NCBI GenBank assembly: GCA_041390825.1
Contig: JAWKPF010000005.1
Location: 124,001 to 188,000 of the forward strand
Direction: 5' to 3'
DNA: 64,000 nucleotides
Origin: Thermomicrobiales bacterium
Lineage (GTDB): Bacteria; Chloroflexota; Chloroflexia; Thermomicrobiales; UBA6265
Both the position numbers and the translations under genes were made by a program. Positions 1 through 9,157 of this stretch are shown piece after piece (positions within the stretch are counted from its first letter, which is position 1; every line of letters starts with the position of its first letter). The notes under the pieces are model-generated. The model was not told the origin of the DNA. It was given only the letters and a program-made list of their open reading frames with translations, and ran no database searches.

Positions 1-51
1 GACGCATTCACTGGACACGGGCGCTTGAACGAAAAGGAGTTCGACCAGACC

Positions 52-1014
52 ATGTCGATCAGATTCGGAATCTTCGCGCCGCAAGGTTGGCGGCGGGACC
101 TGAACAGCTTTTCCGATCCATACCAGCAGTTCGAGGCGATGACCCATGTTGGTCGCGTTGCGGACGCAGGGAGCTGGGACTCGATTTGGGTCTACGACCA
201 TTTCCACACGACGCCGCAGGCCGAGCTGGAGACCACGTTCGAATGCTGGACGATCACGTCAACGTTGGCGCGCGACACGAAGCGAGTGAATGTCGGCCAG
301 ATGGTGGGCTGCAACGGATATCGGAATCCGGCGCTCTACGCCAAGATTTCATCCACCGTCGATGTCGCCAGCAACGGCCGGCTCTACGCAGGTATCGGCG
401 CGGGGTGGTATGAGGCCGAGTGGAAGGCGTACGGCTATCCCTGGGTGGAGACACCGCAACGGATGGGGATGTTCCGTGAAGCCGTACAGGTCATCAAGAA
501 GATGTGGACCGAGGACTATCCGGAGTTCCATGGCAAGTACTACACCATCGACAAGCCGATCAACGAGCCGAAGGGGGTCCGGAAACCGCACCCCATGTTC
601 TGGATCGGCGGCAGTGGCGAGCAGGTCACGCTCAAACTTGTGGCGCAATACGCCGACGCGTGCAACGTGATGGGCGATGTCGAGACGGTCGGGCGAAAAC
701 TGGAGATCCTGCAAGGCCACTGCGCGGCAGCCGGCCGCAACTACGACGACCTGGTGAAATCGACCCAGATTCGCGTCCACCTGATCGAAGCGGGCGAGGA
801 TCCTGTTAAGGCATCGGAAGCAGTCCGCCAGGGAACCCCGTTCGACGACTTTGCCAGCGGTTTCCTGATCGGCACTCCAAAGGATGTTGCGGAAAAGGTC
901 GAGCAATTGGCAGAGGTCGGAGTCGACTACATCATCATGTACGTGACCAATGTTGCCTACGAACCGGCATTGGTGGACCTCCTCGACAACGAAGTTGTGA
1001 GAAAGTTCGCCTGA
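52..1014 (+). CDS. Luciferase-like (LLM) flavin-dependent oxidoreductase
   Basis: A 320-residue TIM-barrel protein of the luciferase-like monooxygenase family, whose members use FMN or coenzyme F420 to oxidise or reduce small organic substrates in the cytoplasm. Family signatures are the N-terminal strand RFGIFAPQ, the YDHF segment near residue 50, and GIGAGW followed by the E-x-x-A-Y-G-Y region near residues 115-130. The ATG at 52 is chosen because AAGGAG lies at 34-39; an in-frame TTG at 25 would precede that Shine-Dalgarno. It is the first of eight closely spaced + strand genes ending in an ABC importer, so it probably acts on the imported compound. Cofactor (F420 or FMN) and substrate cannot be told from sequence. 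Confidence 0.88.
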   Translation: MSIRFGIFAPQGWRRDLNSFSDPYQQFEAMTHVGRVADAGSWDSIWVYDHFHTTPQAELETTFECWTITSTLARDTKRVNVGQMVGCNGYRNPALYAKISSTVDVASNGRLYAGIGAGWYEAEWKAYGYPWVETPQRMGMFREAVQVIKKMWTEDYPEFHGKYYTIDKPINEPKGVRKPHPMFWIGGSGEQVTLKLVAQYADACNVMGDVETVGRKLEILQGHCAAAGRNYDDLVKSTQIRVHLIEAGEDPVKASEAVRQGTPFDDFASGFLIGTPKDVAEKVEQLAEVGVDYIIMYVTNVAYEPALVDLLDNEVVRKFA

Positions 1015-1054
1015 CCGGTTTTCGGAGTTACGACCGAGGGGATAACGCGCACTG

Positions 1055-2014
1055 GTGGGTACCGAGCTTCTGGAACGTCGCACGTTCGGCAAGTCGTCGC
1101 TCGAAGTCCCTCCCATCGCGGTGGGCTGCGCGCCCCTTGGCGACATGCGCGACACCTTTCTCTACTCCGTGCCGGAGGAGCAGGCGGTCGCTACGGTGCT
1201 GGCTGCGCTCCGCAGCCCGCTGAACTACATCGACACTGCCGCCTGGTATGGCGACGGTGAAAGCGAGCGGCGCATCGGCATTGCGCTGCGGGAACTCGGC
1301 GGATTGCCCGAGGGGGCAATTCTCGAGACCAAGATCGGTTGTTCGCCGGAGCTTTGTGATTTCAGTGGCGACGAGGTGAAACGCCGATTCGAGCGTAGCC
1401 TGTCGTTGCTGGGTGTCGACCGGTTCGACGCGGTCTTTCTCCATGGGCCAGAACGCACCTCGTTCGAGAACGCCATGGCGCCCGGCGGACCAGTCGATGT
1501 TCTGCGCGGCTACTACGAACAGGGGCTATTCGACCATTTTGGGGTGGCGTCCGATCTCAGCGATGTCGATCTGCAGTACCTGGAGACAGGCCTGTTCGAT
1601 TGTGTCATCTGCTCCAACCGATACACCCTGCTCAACACGAACTCCGACGAGCTGTTCACTTACGCGCATGAGCGAGGGATTGCCGTCCTGAACGCCGCTC
1701 CGTATGGCAGCGGCATCCTTTCGCGCGGGCCCCGAGACTATCCACGCTACTTCTACCGAACCGCGCCGCCGGCAATGATCGAGCGGGCACTCGCCATCGA
1801 AGCGATCTGCGAGCGATATGGCATTTCGCTGACCGCTGCGGCGCTGCAATTCTCGCTGCGCGATTCGCGCATCACCGTTACCATCGCCGGTATGAGCCGG
1901 CCGGAGCGGATACAGGAGACGATCGATCTCGCCTCGGTCGAGATCCCACAGGCAGTGTGGGACGAGATCGAGGCGCTTGGTCCGCCGGATACGTCCGATC
2001 CCGCCAGCTACTAG
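1055..2014 (+). CDS. Aldo/keto reductase, copy 1 of a tandem pair
   Basis: A 319-residue NAD(P)H-dependent aldo/keto reductase of the branch that includes L-fucose/D-threo-aldose dehydrogenase and pyridoxal 4-dehydrogenase. The catalytic tetrad is visible: Asp and Tyr in YIDTAAWYGDGE, Lys in LETKIG and His in FLHGPE. The late motif SRITVTIAGMSRPERI forms part of the cofactor phosphate site. The start is GTG at 1055. The next gene is a close paralogue, so this is a tandem duplication kept in the same catabolic/import cluster. It probably oxidises a sugar-like or cyclic hydroxyl or reduces an aldehyde; the substrate is unknown. Confidence 0.9.
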   Translation: MGTELLERRTFGKSSLEVPPIAVGCAPLGDMRDTFLYSVPEEQAVATVLAALRSPLNYIDTAAWYGDGESERRIGIALRELGGLPEGAILETKIGCSPELCDFSGDEVKRRFERSLSLLGVDRFDAVFLHGPERTSFENAMAPGGPVDVLRGYYEQGLFDHFGVASDLSDVDLQYLETGLFDCVICSNRYTLLNTNSDELFTYAHERGIAVLNAAPYGSGILSRGPRDYPRYFYRTAPPAMIERALAIEAICERYGISLTAAALQFSLRDSRITVTIAGMSRPERIQETIDLASVEIPQAVWDEIEALGPPDTSDPASY

Positions 2015-2045
2015 TCGGGTTCGAACGTTCGTCAAAGGAGAGAAC

Positions 2046-3023
2046 GTGGGCAAGGAACTACTCGCGCGTCGTACGTTCGGCAACACCTCGTTGGAGGTTC
2101 CCCCGGTCGCCATGGGCTGCGCGCCGCTTGGTTCGATGGAAGACACCTTTCTCTACGCCGTTCCTGAGGACGAAGCGATCGCAACTGTCAAGGCCGCCCT
2201 CGCGAGTCCGTTCGACTACATCGACACGGCCGCACTCTATGGCGATGGCGTCAGCGAAGCGCGTGTTGGCATGGCGCTGAGAGAGCTTGGCGGCCTTCCC
2301 GAGGGAGCGGTGCTTCAGACCAAAGCAGGCCGAGATCCGGCCGACAACAACTTTCGTGGTGAAACGGTCAAGCGGCGTTTCGAGCGCAGTCTGGAACTAT
2401 TGGGCGTCGATCGGGTCGATGTGGTCTACCTGCACGATGCCGAGTGGACCACATTCGAGGAAGCGATGGCGCCGGGCGGTCCGGTCGAAGTTCTGCGCTC
2501 CTATCAGGACCAGGGCGCGTTCGACTATCTCGGAGTAGCGTCCGGGCCGAACGATGTCGAGTTGCAGTACATCGAAACCGGACTTTTCGACGCGGTCATT
2601 ACCCACAACCGCTATACGTTGCTGAACACCAACGCCAATCCGGTCATCGACGTTGCCGCGGCCAAGGGGATGGCCGTGCTGAACGCCGCGCCATATGGCA
2701 GCGGGATGTTGTCACGTGGTCCGGAATCGTATCCGCGCTATGCCTACCAGCAAGCGCCGGACCATCTCATCGCGCGCACCGGCAAGATCCGTGAGATTTG
2801 CGACCGTTACGGTGTGCCATTGGCGGCCGCCGCGCTGCAGTTCTCGATGCTCGACCCGCGCATCACGGTCACGATCGTCGGCATGAGTCGACCCGATCGG
2901 GTCAAGAGCACGGTCGAGCTTGCCTCGATCGATATCCCGGGCGAAGTCTGGGAAGAAATCGACGCGCTCGGGCCGGCCGACACCGACGATCCGGAAATCT
3001 ATCGATTCAAAGACAAGAAGTAG
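2046..3023 (+). CDS. Aldo/keto reductase, copy 2 of a tandem pair
   Basis: A 325-residue aldo/keto reductase, collinear with its upstream neighbour along the whole length and sharing long identical stretches such as SLEVPP, GCAPLG and AMAPGGPV. The tetrad is again present: Asp and Tyr in YIDTAALYGDG, Lys in QTKAGRD and His in YLHDAE. The start is GTG at 2046, preceded by AAAGGAGAGAAC; the frame is open further upstream to 1977 but that would overlap copy 1. It differs from copy 1 after the catalytic Lys and His (AGRD against IGCS; HDAE against HGPE), which suggests altered substrate preference. It has a charged C-terminal tail ending in DKK. Confidence 0.9.
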   Translation: MGKELLARRTFGNTSLEVPPVAMGCAPLGSMEDTFLYAVPEDEAIATVKAALASPFDYIDTAALYGDGVSEARVGMALRELGGLPEGAVLQTKAGRDPADNNFRGETVKRRFERSLELLGVDRVDVVYLHDAEWTTFEEAMAPGGPVEVLRSYQDQGAFDYLGVASGPNDVELQYIETGLFDAVITHNRYTLLNTNANPVIDVAAAKGMAVLNAAPYGSGMLSRGPESYPRYAYQQAPDHLIARTGKIREICDRYGVPLAAAALQFSMLDPRITVTIVGMSRPDRVKSTVELASIDIPGEVWEEIDALGPADTDDPEIYRFKDKK

Positions 3024-3047
3024 CGACTCGATCTATCAGGAGGAAAC

Positions 3048-4301
3048 GTGGCAAGCGGAACAACCTACGATCTGTTGATCAAGGGCGGCGACGTCGTCGA
3101 CCCGGGGTCTGGATATAGCGGCCAGCTCGATGTTGCGGTCAAGGACGGTAAGATCGCCGCCGTCGAGGCTGGAATCGACCCTGGCTCGGCGGCTTCGGTC
3201 AAGGACGCCAGCGGCAAGCTGGTTACGCCGGGACTGATCGACCTGCATACCCATGTCTACTGGGGATCGACCTTCTGGGGCATCCTGCCCGACCCGGTGA
3301 CGGCGCGCACCGGGGTCACCACCTGGCTCGATGTCGGCAGTTCCGGCGGTTACAACTTCCCCGGTCTGCGCAAATACGTGATCGAGACCCAGAAGTCGCG
3401 GGTCTACGCGTTGCTGAACATCTCCTCGATCGGGCTCACGGGACCCACCTGGGAGCTTTCCAATCCTGACTATCTCGACGTCGCGCTCGGCCAGACGATC
3501 ATCGAGGCAAATCGGGATGTCATCATCGGCGTCAAGGCGCGTATCGATTCCAGCACCACTCGCGGCGTTGGCATCAAGGCGTTGGATGTGGCCCGCGAAT
3601 TGGCGGAAGCGGTCGACCTGCCGCTGATGATCCATATCGGCGTTGGGCCGCCAACGATCGACGAGGTCATCGAGCGTATGCGCCCCGGCGACATCATCAC
3701 CCATTGCTTCACCGGCCACAGTATGAATCTGCTCGATCCGAACGGGCAGCTCTATCCCCGCATCGCCGAGCTGCGCGAGCAGGGACTGGTGCTCGACATC
3801 GGACACGGCGCCGGGTCGTTCAGCTTCGAGACCGCCAAGACCATGCTGGCCAACGGCGTGTTGCCGGACGTGATCTCGACCGATATTCACCAACTGGCGA
3901 TTCAGGGACCGTGCTTCGACATGCCGACCACGATTTCCAAGTTTCTGGCAATTGGCATGTCGATCGAGGATGCCATCGAGCGCGCCACCAGCAAAGCCGC
4001 CAAGGCGATTCATCTCGATTACCTCGGCTCGCTCAAACCGGGCAGCGTGGCCGACATCGCCATGTTCCACCTCGAGTCAGGCGACTACACCTTCCAGGAT
4101 GTCTTCATGAACGAGCAGAAGGGAAGCCAGCTGCTGGTGAACGACGCCACCTGGATCGATGGGGAGGAGATGGAGCGGGTGCCCTATCCTGACCTGCAAC
4201 CATGGGCGGTCCTGAGCGAAAACCAGCGGAGCAAGATGATCCCGCTGGTGGAAGTGCCGAACAAGCCGGCAGCGCCGCTGCTTGACAACCGCACCCGTTA
4301 G
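3048..4301 (+). CDS. Amidohydrolase/deacetylase-family metallohydrolase
   Basis: A 417-residue metal-dependent hydrolase of the amidohydrolase superfamily, dihydroorotase/deacetylase-like subgroup. All binuclear-site ligands can be placed: HTH at residues 67-69, carboxylated Lys163 in GVKARID, His196 in MIHIG, His219 in ITHCFTGH, and Asp279 in ISTDIH. The beta-sandwich typical of the superfamily is seen at the N terminus (LIKGGDVVDP) and C terminus (GSVADIAMFHLE). The start is GTG at 3048 with AGGAGG just upstream. It sits between the aldo/keto reductases and an importer, so hydrolysis of a cyclic amide, N-acetyl group or similar bond in the imported compound is a reasonable inference. Characterised relatives include ornithine and selenocysteine-pathway deacetylases, but I cannot pick a substrate. 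Confidence 0.9.
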   Translation: MASGTTYDLLIKGGDVVDPGSGYSGQLDVAVKDGKIAAVEAGIDPGSAASVKDASGKLVTPGLIDLHTHVYWGSTFWGILPDPVTARTGVTTWLDVGSSGGYNFPGLRKYVIETQKSRVYALLNISSIGLTGPTWELSNPDYLDVALGQTIIEANRDVIIGVKARIDSSTTRGVGIKALDVARELAEAVDLPLMIHIGVGPPTIDEVIERMRPGDIITHCFTGHSMNLLDPNGQLYPRIAELREQGLVLDIGHGAGSFSFETAKTMLANGVLPDVISTDIHQLAIQGPCFDMPTTISKFLAIGMSIEDAIERATSKAAKAIHLDYLGSLKPGSVADIAMFHLESGDYTFQDVFMNEQKGSQLLVNDATWIDGEEMERVPYPDLQPWAVLSENQRSKMIPLVEVPNKPAAPLLDNRTR

Positions 4302-4384
4302 GGGGCAATGTCCACATTGCATTAGCAAGCGAAACGCGCGACTAGTGGAGTCTCGCGTCACGAGAACAGGAGGAACACCCGTCA

Positions 4385-5689
4385 ATGTCGACCGAGCGTG
4401 ACCTGGTTCAGAAATTTGCCACATATGCGGAATCGCGGCGGTACACCCGTCGCCAGATCGTGCGCGCAGGCGCAGCCCTTGGGTTGTCCGCCACCGCAGT
4501 GAACTCGGTGCTGGCGATGCCGGCATTCGCGCAAGATTCGGCCGCCTCGCCAGCCGCGGACGGTCCCGTGATGGTGCCGATCGTTGGAGCGGAAATGTCG
4601 TTCGACGACATCAAGGCCGCGATCGCCGAGGAAGGCGAAGTCAACGTCGGCAACTGGACCTATTCGGCCAACGATGCGTTGATCAAGCGGTTCCAGGACT
4701 ACATCAAGGATGTCTACGATGTGGACATCAAGCTCAACTACTCGGGATCGCAGACGCCGAGCACGTATATCACCGACCTGACCATTGCGGTCGGTGCCGG
4801 GGACAATGCGCCGTACGACGTGTTGGCCATCGAGGAGAACTACTGGGCCGAAGCGCAGGCGCAGGCCGCTGAGGCAGGCGCGCCGATGATGGAGGATTTC
4901 CTCCCATCGCCACTGGTTCCGAATGCGGATCGGGTGCTCGAAACCCTGATCCATGCGCCGACCTCGGTTGGGTTCCAGGCTTCGGCGTCCCCGGGCATTA
5001 CGATCAACACCGACAACGTCGACTACGTCACTGACTGGGACGATCTGGCCGACGAGCGCCTCAAGGGCAAGCTGCTCATGTGGTTGCCTGGTGACATCAC
5101 CGGCGGCGGCATCCTGCTGGGCACCGCGGCTGCGCTCGGGCTGGACTACAAAGATCCCGCGCAGATGGACGAGGCGATCGCCTTCCTGGTCGAGAAGGTC
5201 CATCCCAACGTGCTCAAGTACACCAACCAGCAGCCTGAATTGGAAGAGCTGCTGAAGTCGGGAGTGGTCGACGCGGCAACGTTCTGGAACGGCGTCGCGC
5301 GCAAGTTCTACTTCGATGGAACCGAGAACTTCGCATTTGTGGTCGCCGAGTCCGGTCAGTACGCGGTCAACGGATTCATGTGGATTCCGGCCAAGCCGAA
5401 GCATCCGGTGCTTGCCCAGATCTTCGTGGACTGGCGGCTCAGCGACGACGCCCAGTTCCCGGATCTGGAGGCATGGGATATCACCGAAGGTTGGTGGTCG
5501 GAACTGCACGAAGGGCTCATGGGCCCGTCGTACGAGGCCGCGATTCCGGAATGGATCGCACCGGTCTACTTCGACTACTTCCCGACCATCGATCAACTGG
5601 CGACGCTCTACAAGAACGTCGACTGGGAGTACTACAACCAGCACAATCAGGAGTGGTACGACAAATGGCTCGAGGGCATCGGTCTCTAG
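4385..5689 (+). CDS. Spermidine/putrescine-type ABC substrate-binding protein, Tat signal
   Basis: A 434-residue periplasm- or wall-side solute-binding protein. The N terminus carries a twin-arginine signal: RR at residues 22-23 in YTRRQIVRAG, a hydrophobic stretch and an AFA cleavage site near residue 49. The mature part reads as a type-II periplasmic-binding fold of the PotD/PotF group (VNVGNWTYSANDALIKRF, VLAIEENYW, ATFWNGVARKF, AVNGFMWIPAKPKHP). It heads an SBP-permease-permease-ATPase set. A 15-bp GC hairpin follows the stop codon by 25 bp, which may raise the level of the binding protein relative to the permeases. Similar proteins bind polyamines, but also thiamine, iron chelates or opines, so the ligand is open. 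Confidence 0.9.
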   Translation: MSTERDLVQKFATYAESRRYTRRQIVRAGAALGLSATAVNSVLAMPAFAQDSAASPAADGPVMVPIVGAEMSFDDIKAAIAEEGEVNVGNWTYSANDALIKRFQDYIKDVYDVDIKLNYSGSQTPSTYITDLTIAVGAGDNAPYDVLAIEENYWAEAQAQAAEAGAPMMEDFLPSPLVPNADRVLETLIHAPTSVGFQASASPGITINTDNVDYVTDWDDLADERLKGKLLMWLPGDITGGGILLGTAAALGLDYKDPAQMDEAIAFLVEKVHPNVLKYTNQQPELEELLKSGVVDAATFWNGVARKFYFDGTENFAFVVAESGQYAVNGFMWIPAKPKHPVLAQIFVDWRLSDDAQFPDLEAWDITEGWWSELHEGLMGPSYEAAIPEWIAPVYFDYFPTIDQLATLYKNVDWEYYNQHNQEWYDKWLEGIGL

Positions 5690-5714
5690 CATAGAGATTC
5701 GAGCGCTCGCCGGC

Positions 5715-5747
5715 GCGGCTCCGGGGCAGCAACTGCCTCGGAGCCGC
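5715..5747 (+). terminator. Strong hairpin between SBP and permease genes
   Basis: The arms 5715-5729 and 5733-5747 pair over 15 positions with a single G-U wobble and a CAA loop. No T-run follows, so it is not a textbook intrinsic terminator; it may be a partial terminator or an mRNA 3' stabiliser. The right arm contains GGAG (5740-5743), a possible Shine-Dalgarno for a GTG at 5752, so it could also limit permease translation. Confidence 0.6.
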
Positions 5748-5772
5748 CTGTGTGCAGGGAATCGTTCGACGC

Positions 5773-6675
5773 ATGCGTGAACCCGTTCTCGTTTCGGCCG
5801 ACCGCGAAGTCGCGGCGCTTCCGGCTCCTGTCGGAGAATCGCGCCTGCGCCGCTGGCTGGTGGGTTATGGGTTGCTGACACCCGCGGTCATCGCGGCGAT
5901 CGTTTTCTCCTTCATTCCGCTCGGGTACATCATCCTGGTGAGTTTTACCCGCGAGTCGACCTTTTTTCTCCATCATCCCGATTACACGTCTGATAACTAC
6001 CGCGAGATCTGGGACCGCTACATGCCGCACGTGTACACCACGGTGCGTTTGGCAACCCTCTCCTCGATCGTCGATCTCGTCTTTGGATTCCCATTTGCCT
6101 ACATCCTCGTGCGCAAGATCAGGTATCGCGGTCTGGTGCGAACGCTGATGGTCTTTCCGCTTTTCGGGCCGCTCTATCTTGCGTTTGGTCTCTACTATGT
6201 GCTGCTGCCAAACGGGGCGCTCTATCCCGTGCTCGAGTTCCTGGGCTTGAAGCCGACGACTTTGCTCTATTCGGAGCCCATGACCGTGTTTGGCATGGCG
6301 CTCTTTACCTTTCCCTTCATGACGATGAACGTAGCCGCGGCGCTCTCGAATATCGACCCGGTATTGGAGGAAGCGGCGCAAACGCTGGGCGCCAATCCGT
6401 TTCGCGTGTTCGAGCGGATCCTGGCGCCGCTCGCGTGGCCGGGAATCCTGGCCGGTTTCCTGATGTGCTTCGGATGGAACCTGGGTGTCTTTGTGGTGCC
6501 GATTCTCCTCGGTGGCACGCCGCAGCAACGGGTGCTCTCGCTGACTCTGCAACAGAAAGCAACCGTGCAGTTCGATTATGGGCTCGCGTCGGCGATGGGC
6601 ATCGTCTTGCTCGCCATGGCATTCACGGTCACCTGGGCATCGTTGCGATTCTCGCGGGGGGCGCTGGGCGCATGA
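5773..6675 (+). CDS. ABC transporter permease, PotB-like
   Basis: A 300-residue inner-membrane permease with about six hydrophobic helices (first at roughly residues 32-55). It carries the cytoplasmic EAA coupling loop (EEAAQTLGANPFRVFERI) that docks onto the ATPase. ATG at 5773 is taken as start, with AGGGA 12 nt upstream; GTG at 5752 is in frame and nearly as good. The stop overlaps the next permease start in an ATGA, indicating translational coupling. It belongs to the polyamine-type importer whose SBP is encoded immediately upstream; the two permeases probably form a heterodimer. Confidence 0.88.
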   Translation: MREPVLVSADREVAALPAPVGESRLRRWLVGYGLLTPAVIAAIVFSFIPLGYIILVSFTRESTFFLHHPDYTSDNYREIWDRYMPHVYTTVRLATLSSIVDLVFGFPFAYILVRKIRYRGLVRTLMVFPLFGPLYLAFGLYYVLLPNGALYPVLEFLGLKPTTLLYSEPMTVFGMALFTFPFMTMNVAAALSNIDPVLEEAAQTLGANPFRVFERILAPLAWPGILAGFLMCFGWNLGVFVVPILLGGTPQQRVLSLTLQQKATVQFDYGLASAMGIVLLAMAFTVTWASLRFSRGALGA

Positions 6676-7478
6676 GCGGTCACCGTCGGTTCGGTATGAA
6701 AACGGTCTGGACTGTTCTGCAGCATGCCTATATCTGGATCTGGCTGGTGCTTTTCGCGTTGCCGTTTGTGGCGACCGCCTTGCATTCCATCGAGGCGCCC
6801 GGCGGTGGGTATTCGACGTTCGCCTATAGCCAGGCATTCGGATCGTTCAAGCACAGTCTGATCTTGTCGGTCGAACTGACCGTGCTGGCGATCCTGATCA
6901 ATCTGCTAATCGCCATTCCTGCGGCGTTTGCCATCGTGCGGCACGACATTCCCGGCAAGCGGATGATCCTTTCCGCATTGAATCTCTCGCTCTACACTCC
7001 GGCCGCGGTGATGGGCCTTGGCCTGGCGATCACATACGCCTACTTGCTCGACATTCCGCGCACGCGGGTGGGCTTGGTTGCTGCCTATGTGGTCGGGACC
7101 TTCCCCTTGATGCTCGTGCCGATCATCGTGGCCCTGCGCGACCAACCGTTGATCTATGGAGAGGCGGCGCGCACGCTCGGAGCGAATCGGTTGCAGACCT
7201 TCTTCCGCGTCGAGCTGCCGTTGCTCGGTCCTGGCATCAGCGCCGGGGTGCTGATGACCTTCGTGATCGTGTTCAACGAGTTTCTGGTGACGCTCTTCAT
7301 CGCCGGTCCGGAAACCGAGACGGCCGCGTTGCGGGTCTACAACCTGACCAAGACGGCTGGGTTCGCGCAATCGACGGCTGCGTTGGCAACCATCATGCAG
7401 GCGACCTCGTTCATCGTCGTGCTGCTCTTCTTCAAGCTCTTCTCCCAGCGGTATTTGAAGGGCACCTATTTCACGTAA
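6672..7478 (+). CDS. ABC transporter permease, PotC-like
   Basis: A 268-residue permease with about six membrane segments, starting with HAYIWIWLVLFALPFVAT, and an EAA loop (EAARTLGANRLQTFFRVEL). The frame is open upstream to 6435, but the ATG at 6672 overlaps the previous stop by four bases (ATGA) and gives the usual family length. It is the partner of the preceding PotB-like permease and is followed 12 bp later by the ATPase gene, completing the importer. Confidence 0.88.
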   Translation: MSGHRRFGMKTVWTVLQHAYIWIWLVLFALPFVATALHSIEAPGGGYSTFAYSQAFGSFKHSLILSVELTVLAILINLLIAIPAAFAIVRHDIPGKRMILSALNLSLYTPAAVMGLGLAITYAYLLDIPRTRVGLVAAYVVGTFPLMLVPIIVALRDQPLIYGEAARTLGANRLQTFFRVELPLLGPGISAGVLMTFVIVFNEFLVTLFIAGPETETAALRVYNLTKTAGFAQSTAALATIMQATSFIVVLLFFKLFSQRYLKGTYFT

Positions 7479-7490
7479 ACCGGAGCATCC

Positions 7491-8576
7491 ATGGCCCAGG
7501 TACGTCTGGTCGAAGTCGAAAAACGCTATGGCGAAACAGTGGCGGTCGATCGCGTCAGCGCCGATATCGCCGACGGTGAGTTCATCACGCTGCTGGGTCC
7601 ATCCGGTTGCGGGAAGACGACCACATTGCGCATGGTTGCCGGGTTGATCGAACCGAGCTCGGGGCAGATCTGGTTCGACGATCAGATGGTCAATCGCGTT
7701 CCCACGCACAGGCGCAACGTCGGCTTGGCGTTCCAGAGTCATGCGCTCTTCCCGCACATGTCCGTGGCGAAGAACATCGCCTTCGGTCTGCAGATGAAGC
7801 GCATGCCGAAAGCGCAGATCCAGCAGCGGGTGGGCGAAATGCTCGACATGATCGAGATGACCGATTTCGCTGACCGCATGCCGGGTCAGCTTTCTGGCGG
7901 TCAACAGCAGCGTGTGGCGCTCGCGCGCATGCTTGCGACCGATCCCCGCGTCTTGCTTTTCGACGAACCGCTCTCCGCGCTCGACCGCAATTTGCGCGAC
8001 ACATTGAAGTACTCGATTCTCGAGCTGCAGCGTCGCACGAAGAAGACGGCCATCTATGTGACGCACGATCAGTCGGAAGCATTCGCCATTTCGGATCGCA
8101 TCTTCGTCATGAACAAGGGTCGCGTCGAGCAGGCCGGCAGCCAGCTCGACATCTATCTACGCCCTGCCACTGAGTTCGTTGCCAATTTCGTCGGGGACAA
8201 CAATGCGATTCCGGGCGTTATCGAGTCGATTGCAGTGGCCGCCGACGGCGAGCGAACGGCGAGGGTACGAGCGGGCGCCTTCGAGCTGACGGGTTTTGCT
8301 CCGGAAGCGTTGGCGGTGGGCGATTCTGTGCTCGCGTTCGTGCGGCCGGAGAATATCGAAGTGGTTGGCGCCAACACCCGCAACGAGGCGGACGGCCTGG
8401 TAACTGGCACGGTCGAGCAGATCGTCTTCGAAGGGCCGACCGTGCGCCTGGACGTCGATTGTGAGGGCACGCTGCTCAATGTCTCAGCCAGTGGCGTCGA
8501 GCGCCTGACACTGCTCGACAAGGGCCAGAAGCAGGTCACGCTCCGCTTCCGGGATGTCTCCCTCGTCAAGCAATAA
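7491..8576 (+). CDS. ABC transporter ATP-binding protein, PotA-like
   Basis: A 361-residue ATPase that energises the preceding permease pair. Walker A GPSGCGKTT is at residues 36-44, the signature LSGGQ at 134-138, Walker B RVLLFDEP at 153-160 and the H-loop in YVTHDQSEA. The C-terminal third is a TOBE-type regulatory domain (FVRPENIEVV onward), as in the PotA/MalK/FbpC group. It closes the collinear SBP-permease-permease-ATPase operon, 12 bp after the second permease. Confidence 0.92.
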   Translation: MAQVRLVEVEKRYGETVAVDRVSADIADGEFITLLGPSGCGKTTTLRMVAGLIEPSSGQIWFDDQMVNRVPTHRRNVGLAFQSHALFPHMSVAKNIAFGLQMKRMPKAQIQQRVGEMLDMIEMTDFADRMPGQLSGGQQQRVALARMLATDPRVLLFDEPLSALDRNLRDTLKYSILELQRRTKKTAIYVTHDQSEAFAISDRIFVMNKGRVEQAGSQLDIYLRPATEFVANFVGDNNAIPGVIESIAVAADGERTARVRAGAFELTGFAPEALAVGDSVLAFVRPENIEVVGANTRNEADGLVTGTVEQIVFEGPTVRLDVDCEGTLLNVSASGVERLTLLDKGQKQVTLRFRDVSLVKQ

Positions 8577-8731
8577 ATCCGCAACTCGGCTGTACGAATA
8601 CGTCATCGAATACGCATTTTTGAGGATGGGACGGCGCGTCTACCGCAGCGACTATAGACGCACGGTCGGAAGCGCATGAGGGGCGCCCGCGACCGGCGAA
8701 TAAGCCGATTGTGTTGCTGGAGCGTCTGGGA

Positions 8732-9154
8732 ATGAGTCAAGAGAACGTCGAGCGGGTACGGAGTTTTTTCGAGGAAGCGTTTTGCAAGAATTGCATGCGC
8801 ACATTGCAGGAGACACATGCCACCACGCATGTCAGTCATCTGCCCGGAGGCGACCACTACGGTCCCGAGGGCGTGCGCATCGATATTGCGGGATATCTGG
8901 AGGCGTTTCCCGACCTTCGCATTGTGCTCGAGGAGATCTGGGACGCTGGCGAATCGATCGCGTATCGGTTCAAGGCCACCGGCACGCATCTTGGCGCATT
9001 TCTCGGCTTCACCCCGACCGGACGCCCCGTGAGTATCGAAGGGCTCGGAATCGACCGGATCGAGAACGGTCTCTTTATCGAACGTTGGATCCAGTTCGAT
9101 ACGTTTGGACTGTTGCAGCAGCTCGGTCTCTGGGGCTCGGACACAACTTCCTGA
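8732..9154 (+). CDS. SnoaL-like / ester-cyclase-family protein
   Basis: A 140-residue protein of the SnoaL-like, NTF2-type alpha+beta barrel family (short cone folds used by polyketide cyclases and many small-molecule isomerases). Typical segments are IDIAGYLEAFPDLRIVLEEIW, AYRFKATGTHLGAFLGFTPTG and a final IERWIQFDTFGLLQQLG. ATG at 8732 is preferred to an upstream GTG at 8711 because GGAG lies nine bases before it. It follows the importer by about 155 bp and so may have its own promoter; a short inverted repeat (8636-8642 with 8655-8661) lies in that gap. It ends three bases from the convergent SMP-30 gene. The substrate is unknown. Confidence 0.78.
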   Translation: MSQENVERVRSFFEEAFCKNCMRTLQETHATTHVSHLPGGDHYGPEGVRIDIAGYLEAFPDLRIVLEEIWDAGESIAYRFKATGTHLGAFLGFTPTGRPVSIEGLGIDRIENGLFIERWIQFDTFGLLQQLGLWGSDTTS

Positions 9155-9157
9155 ACA

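Noticed and set aside
4382..5881. A 499-codon minus-strand frame opposite the SBP at 4385
   Set aside because: Composition is that of a reverse-complement shadow; the plus-strand SBP has a Tat signal and family motifs.
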